Assembly (NCBI GenBank): GCA_030039895.1
Contig: JASHUR010000406.1
Location: 1 to 6,518, forward strand
Origin: Acidobacteriaceae bacterium
GTDB lineage: Bacteria; Acidobacteriota; Terriglobia; Terriglobales; Acidobacteriaceae
DNA: 6,518 bases
Direction of reading: 5' to 3'
In this document: piece by piece, positions 5,510 to 6,518 of the stretch
Layout: every line of letters starts with the position of its first letter
How positions within the stretch are numbered: position 1 is the first letter of the stretch
The notes under the pieces: generated by a model
Told to the model about the DNA's origin: nothing
The model's database searches: none
What the model saw: the letters and a program-made list of their open reading frames with translations, nothing else
Program-made: the position numbers and the translations under genes

Positions 5510-6094
5510 ATGGACGACGCCCTCGGACACGAGATCACCCAACTGCTTCAGGCGTGGAGCCGGGGCGATGAAGGTGCTCTGGACAAGCTCACTCCTCAGG
5601 TTTATCGCGAGCTGCATCGGGTCGCCAGGCGTTGCATGGGACGGGAACGTGACGGCCATACGCTACAAACGACGGAGCTGATCAATGAGCTTTATCTGCG
5701 TCTATCCGGCCTCAAGCTGATCGACTGGCAAAACCGGGCACATTTCTTCGCGCTGTGTGCGCGACAAATGCGACGCATTCTCACTGACCAGGCCCGTGCC
5801 CGGCGATCGCACAAACGCGGCGATGGAGCAAAAGCAATTTCATTGGACGATGCTCTGACAATCTCTCCGGAGCCCTCCGCTGATTTGGTCGCTGTGGACG
5901 ATGCTCTTAATCAGTTGGCGAAGGAGGATGAGCGCAAGAGCCAGGTCGTAGTGTTGCGTTTTTTTGGCGGTCTCAACGTTGAGGAAACTGCGGAAGTTTT
6001 GAAAGTTTCGCCTGAAACCGTGGCGCGTGATTGGCGGTTAGCCAAGGCGTGGCTGTTGCGTGCCCTGAGCGAAAATAAATCCGATGAAACCTGA
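5510..6094 (+). CDS. ECF-type RNA polymerase sigma factor (TIGR02999/Sig-70_X6-like)
   Basis: The 194-residue protein should direct RNA polymerase to specific promoters. Region sigma-2 (about 8-97) shows ITQLLQAWSRGDEGALDKL (9-27), YRELHRVARR (32-41) and the subgroup signature TLQTTELINELYLRL (51-65), then RAHFFALCARQMRRILTDQA (76-95). A linker with SLDDAL (111-116) leads to sigma-4 (about 131-186), including VVLRFFGGLNVEETAEVL (147-164) and a helix-turn-helix through SPETVARDWRLAKAWL (167-182). Length is normal and both DNA-binding regions are intact. There is no extra C-terminal domain. Only a weak AGAGA precedes the ATG. The stop overlaps the kinase start by 11 bases, so the two are almost certainly translated together. 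No zinc-type anti-sigma gene is present. In Planctomycetes and Acidobacteriota such factors are often linked to Ser/Thr kinases, which presumably control them. Confidence 0.93.
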   Translation: MDDALGHEITQLLQAWSRGDEGALDKLTPQVYRELHRVARRCMGRERDGHTLQTTELINELYLRLSGLKLIDWQNRAHFFALCARQMRRILTDQARARRSHKRGDGAKAISLDDALTISPEPSADLVAVDDALNQLAKEDERKSQVVVLRFFGGLNVEETAEVLKVSPETVARDWRLAKAWLLRALSENKSDET

Positions 6095-6518
6095 GCGGTG
6101 GGGAAAAGTCGAAAGCATTTTTCACAAAGCTCTCGAGGCCGACGAAAACCAGCGCAGCTCTGTGATTGAAGAATTGTGCGCTGGTGATGCAGAACTACGC
6201 CGCGAGGTGGAATCGCTGCTTGCTCATTATAGCGACTCTACGAGCTTCTTCGAGAAGCCAGCATTTGCGGACCAGGCGAACATCACTAAGGCTCCCTCCG
6301 CCACAAGCGAAGCACCGCGACCTGACTTAAAGGACGTTGCGGTTGGGCATTACCACATTGTTGAAGAAATCGGCTCCGGCGGCATGGGAGTGGTATACAA
6401 AGCCAGGGACACTAGACTTGGCCGCCTGGTCGCGCTGAAATTTCTACCTGAGCTCATGGCAGCGGATTCTGTGGCGCTAGAACGCTTTCGCCGCGAGGCC
6501 CGATCGGCTTCGTCGCTG
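6084..6518 (+). CDS. Ser/Thr protein kinase, N-terminal 145 residues (cut by window edge)
   Basis: The ATG at 6084 lies inside the end of the sigma-factor gene, and the frame is open to the window edge. Residues 1-60 form the preamble common to acidobacterial kinases: MKPERWGKVESIFHKALEAD, then CAGDAELRREVESLLAHY (32-49). A polar linker (60-85) leads to the kinase domain, which starts at HYHIVEEIG. The ATP-binding glycine loop is IGSGGMGVVYKA (96-107), the phosphate-anchoring lysine is Lys119 in VALKF, and the helix-C glutamate is Glu138 in FRREAR. The catalytic loop, activation segment and any C-terminal sensor or repeat domains lie beyond the window, so activity cannot be confirmed. Relatives often carry a membrane segment and TPR or beta-propeller repeats after the kinase. 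Likely partner or regulator of the overlapping sigma factor. Confidence 0.93.
   Translation, partial: MKPERWGKVESIFHKALEADENQRSSVIEELCAGDAELRREVESLLAHYSDSTSFFEKPAFADQANITKAPSATSEAPRPDLKDVAVGHYHIVEEIGSGGMGVVYKARDTRLGRLVALKFLPELMAADSVALERFRREARSASSL

Noticed and set aside
5208..5659. Minus-strand ORFs 5208-5480 and 5354-5659 in the divergent region
   Set aside because: One overlaps the exported-protein signal-peptide region out of frame and the other overlaps the sigma-factor start antisense; neither looks like a protein.
1..6518. CRISPR array, tRNA/rRNA genes, insertion-sequence ends, toxin-antitoxin or defence system
   Set aside because: On reading through I saw no regularly spaced repeats, tRNA cloverleaf signatures, transposase motifs or paired terminal inverted repeats, and no defence-protein domains.

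Overview
The window looks like ordinary chromosomal DNA from a soil bacterium, most likely an acidobacterium (Terriglobia-like). The best clue is the right end. There, a small ECF sigma factor of the TIGR02999/Sig-70_X6 type overlaps the start of a Ser/Thr protein kinase whose N-terminus has the 'MKPERW...LRREVESLLA' preamble typical of Acidobacteriota kinases. Moderate GC content and patchwork, loosely packed genes fit this. The assignment is inferred from gene style and not from any marker gene.

Layout, left to right. Positions 1-95 may hold the edge of a minus-strand gene of unknown function. Positions 321-1289 encode a complete tyrosine recombinase (phage-integrase fold) with all catalytic residues; it stands alone, with no other mobile-element genes visible. 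Positions 1290-1914 hold no convincing gene but do contain a clear imperfect hairpin (1428-1477). Positions 1915-2712 encode an AraC-family regulator with a DUF6597-like N-terminal half. It is followed on the same strand by a pyridoxamine-phosphate-oxidase-like (FMN split-barrel) protein at 2794-3270. A possible 56-codon gene (3423-3593) overlaps the start of a class I SAM-dependent methyltransferase (3587-4375), which is visibly richer in G+C than its neighbours. On the minus strand, 5314-4628 encodes an exported protein with an NTF2/SnoaL-like fold. Divergent from it, 5510-6094 (ECF sigma factor) and 6084-6518 (kinase, cut by the window edge) form a translationally overlapping pair. A perfect 13-bp palindrome abuts the best candidate promoter of that pair.

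How the genes work together: the sigma factor and kinase are very probably one signalling unit. The AraC regulator and the split-barrel protein may be co-transcribed. The integrase, methyltransferase and exported protein appear unrelated to each other. I found no CRISPR array, tRNA, rRNA, insertion-sequence ends, toxin-antitoxin pair or defence cluster, and I do not see a convincing new multi-gene system. The items most worth following up are the palindrome at the sigma promoter, the small ORF coupled to the methyltransferase, and the hairpin downstream of the integrase.
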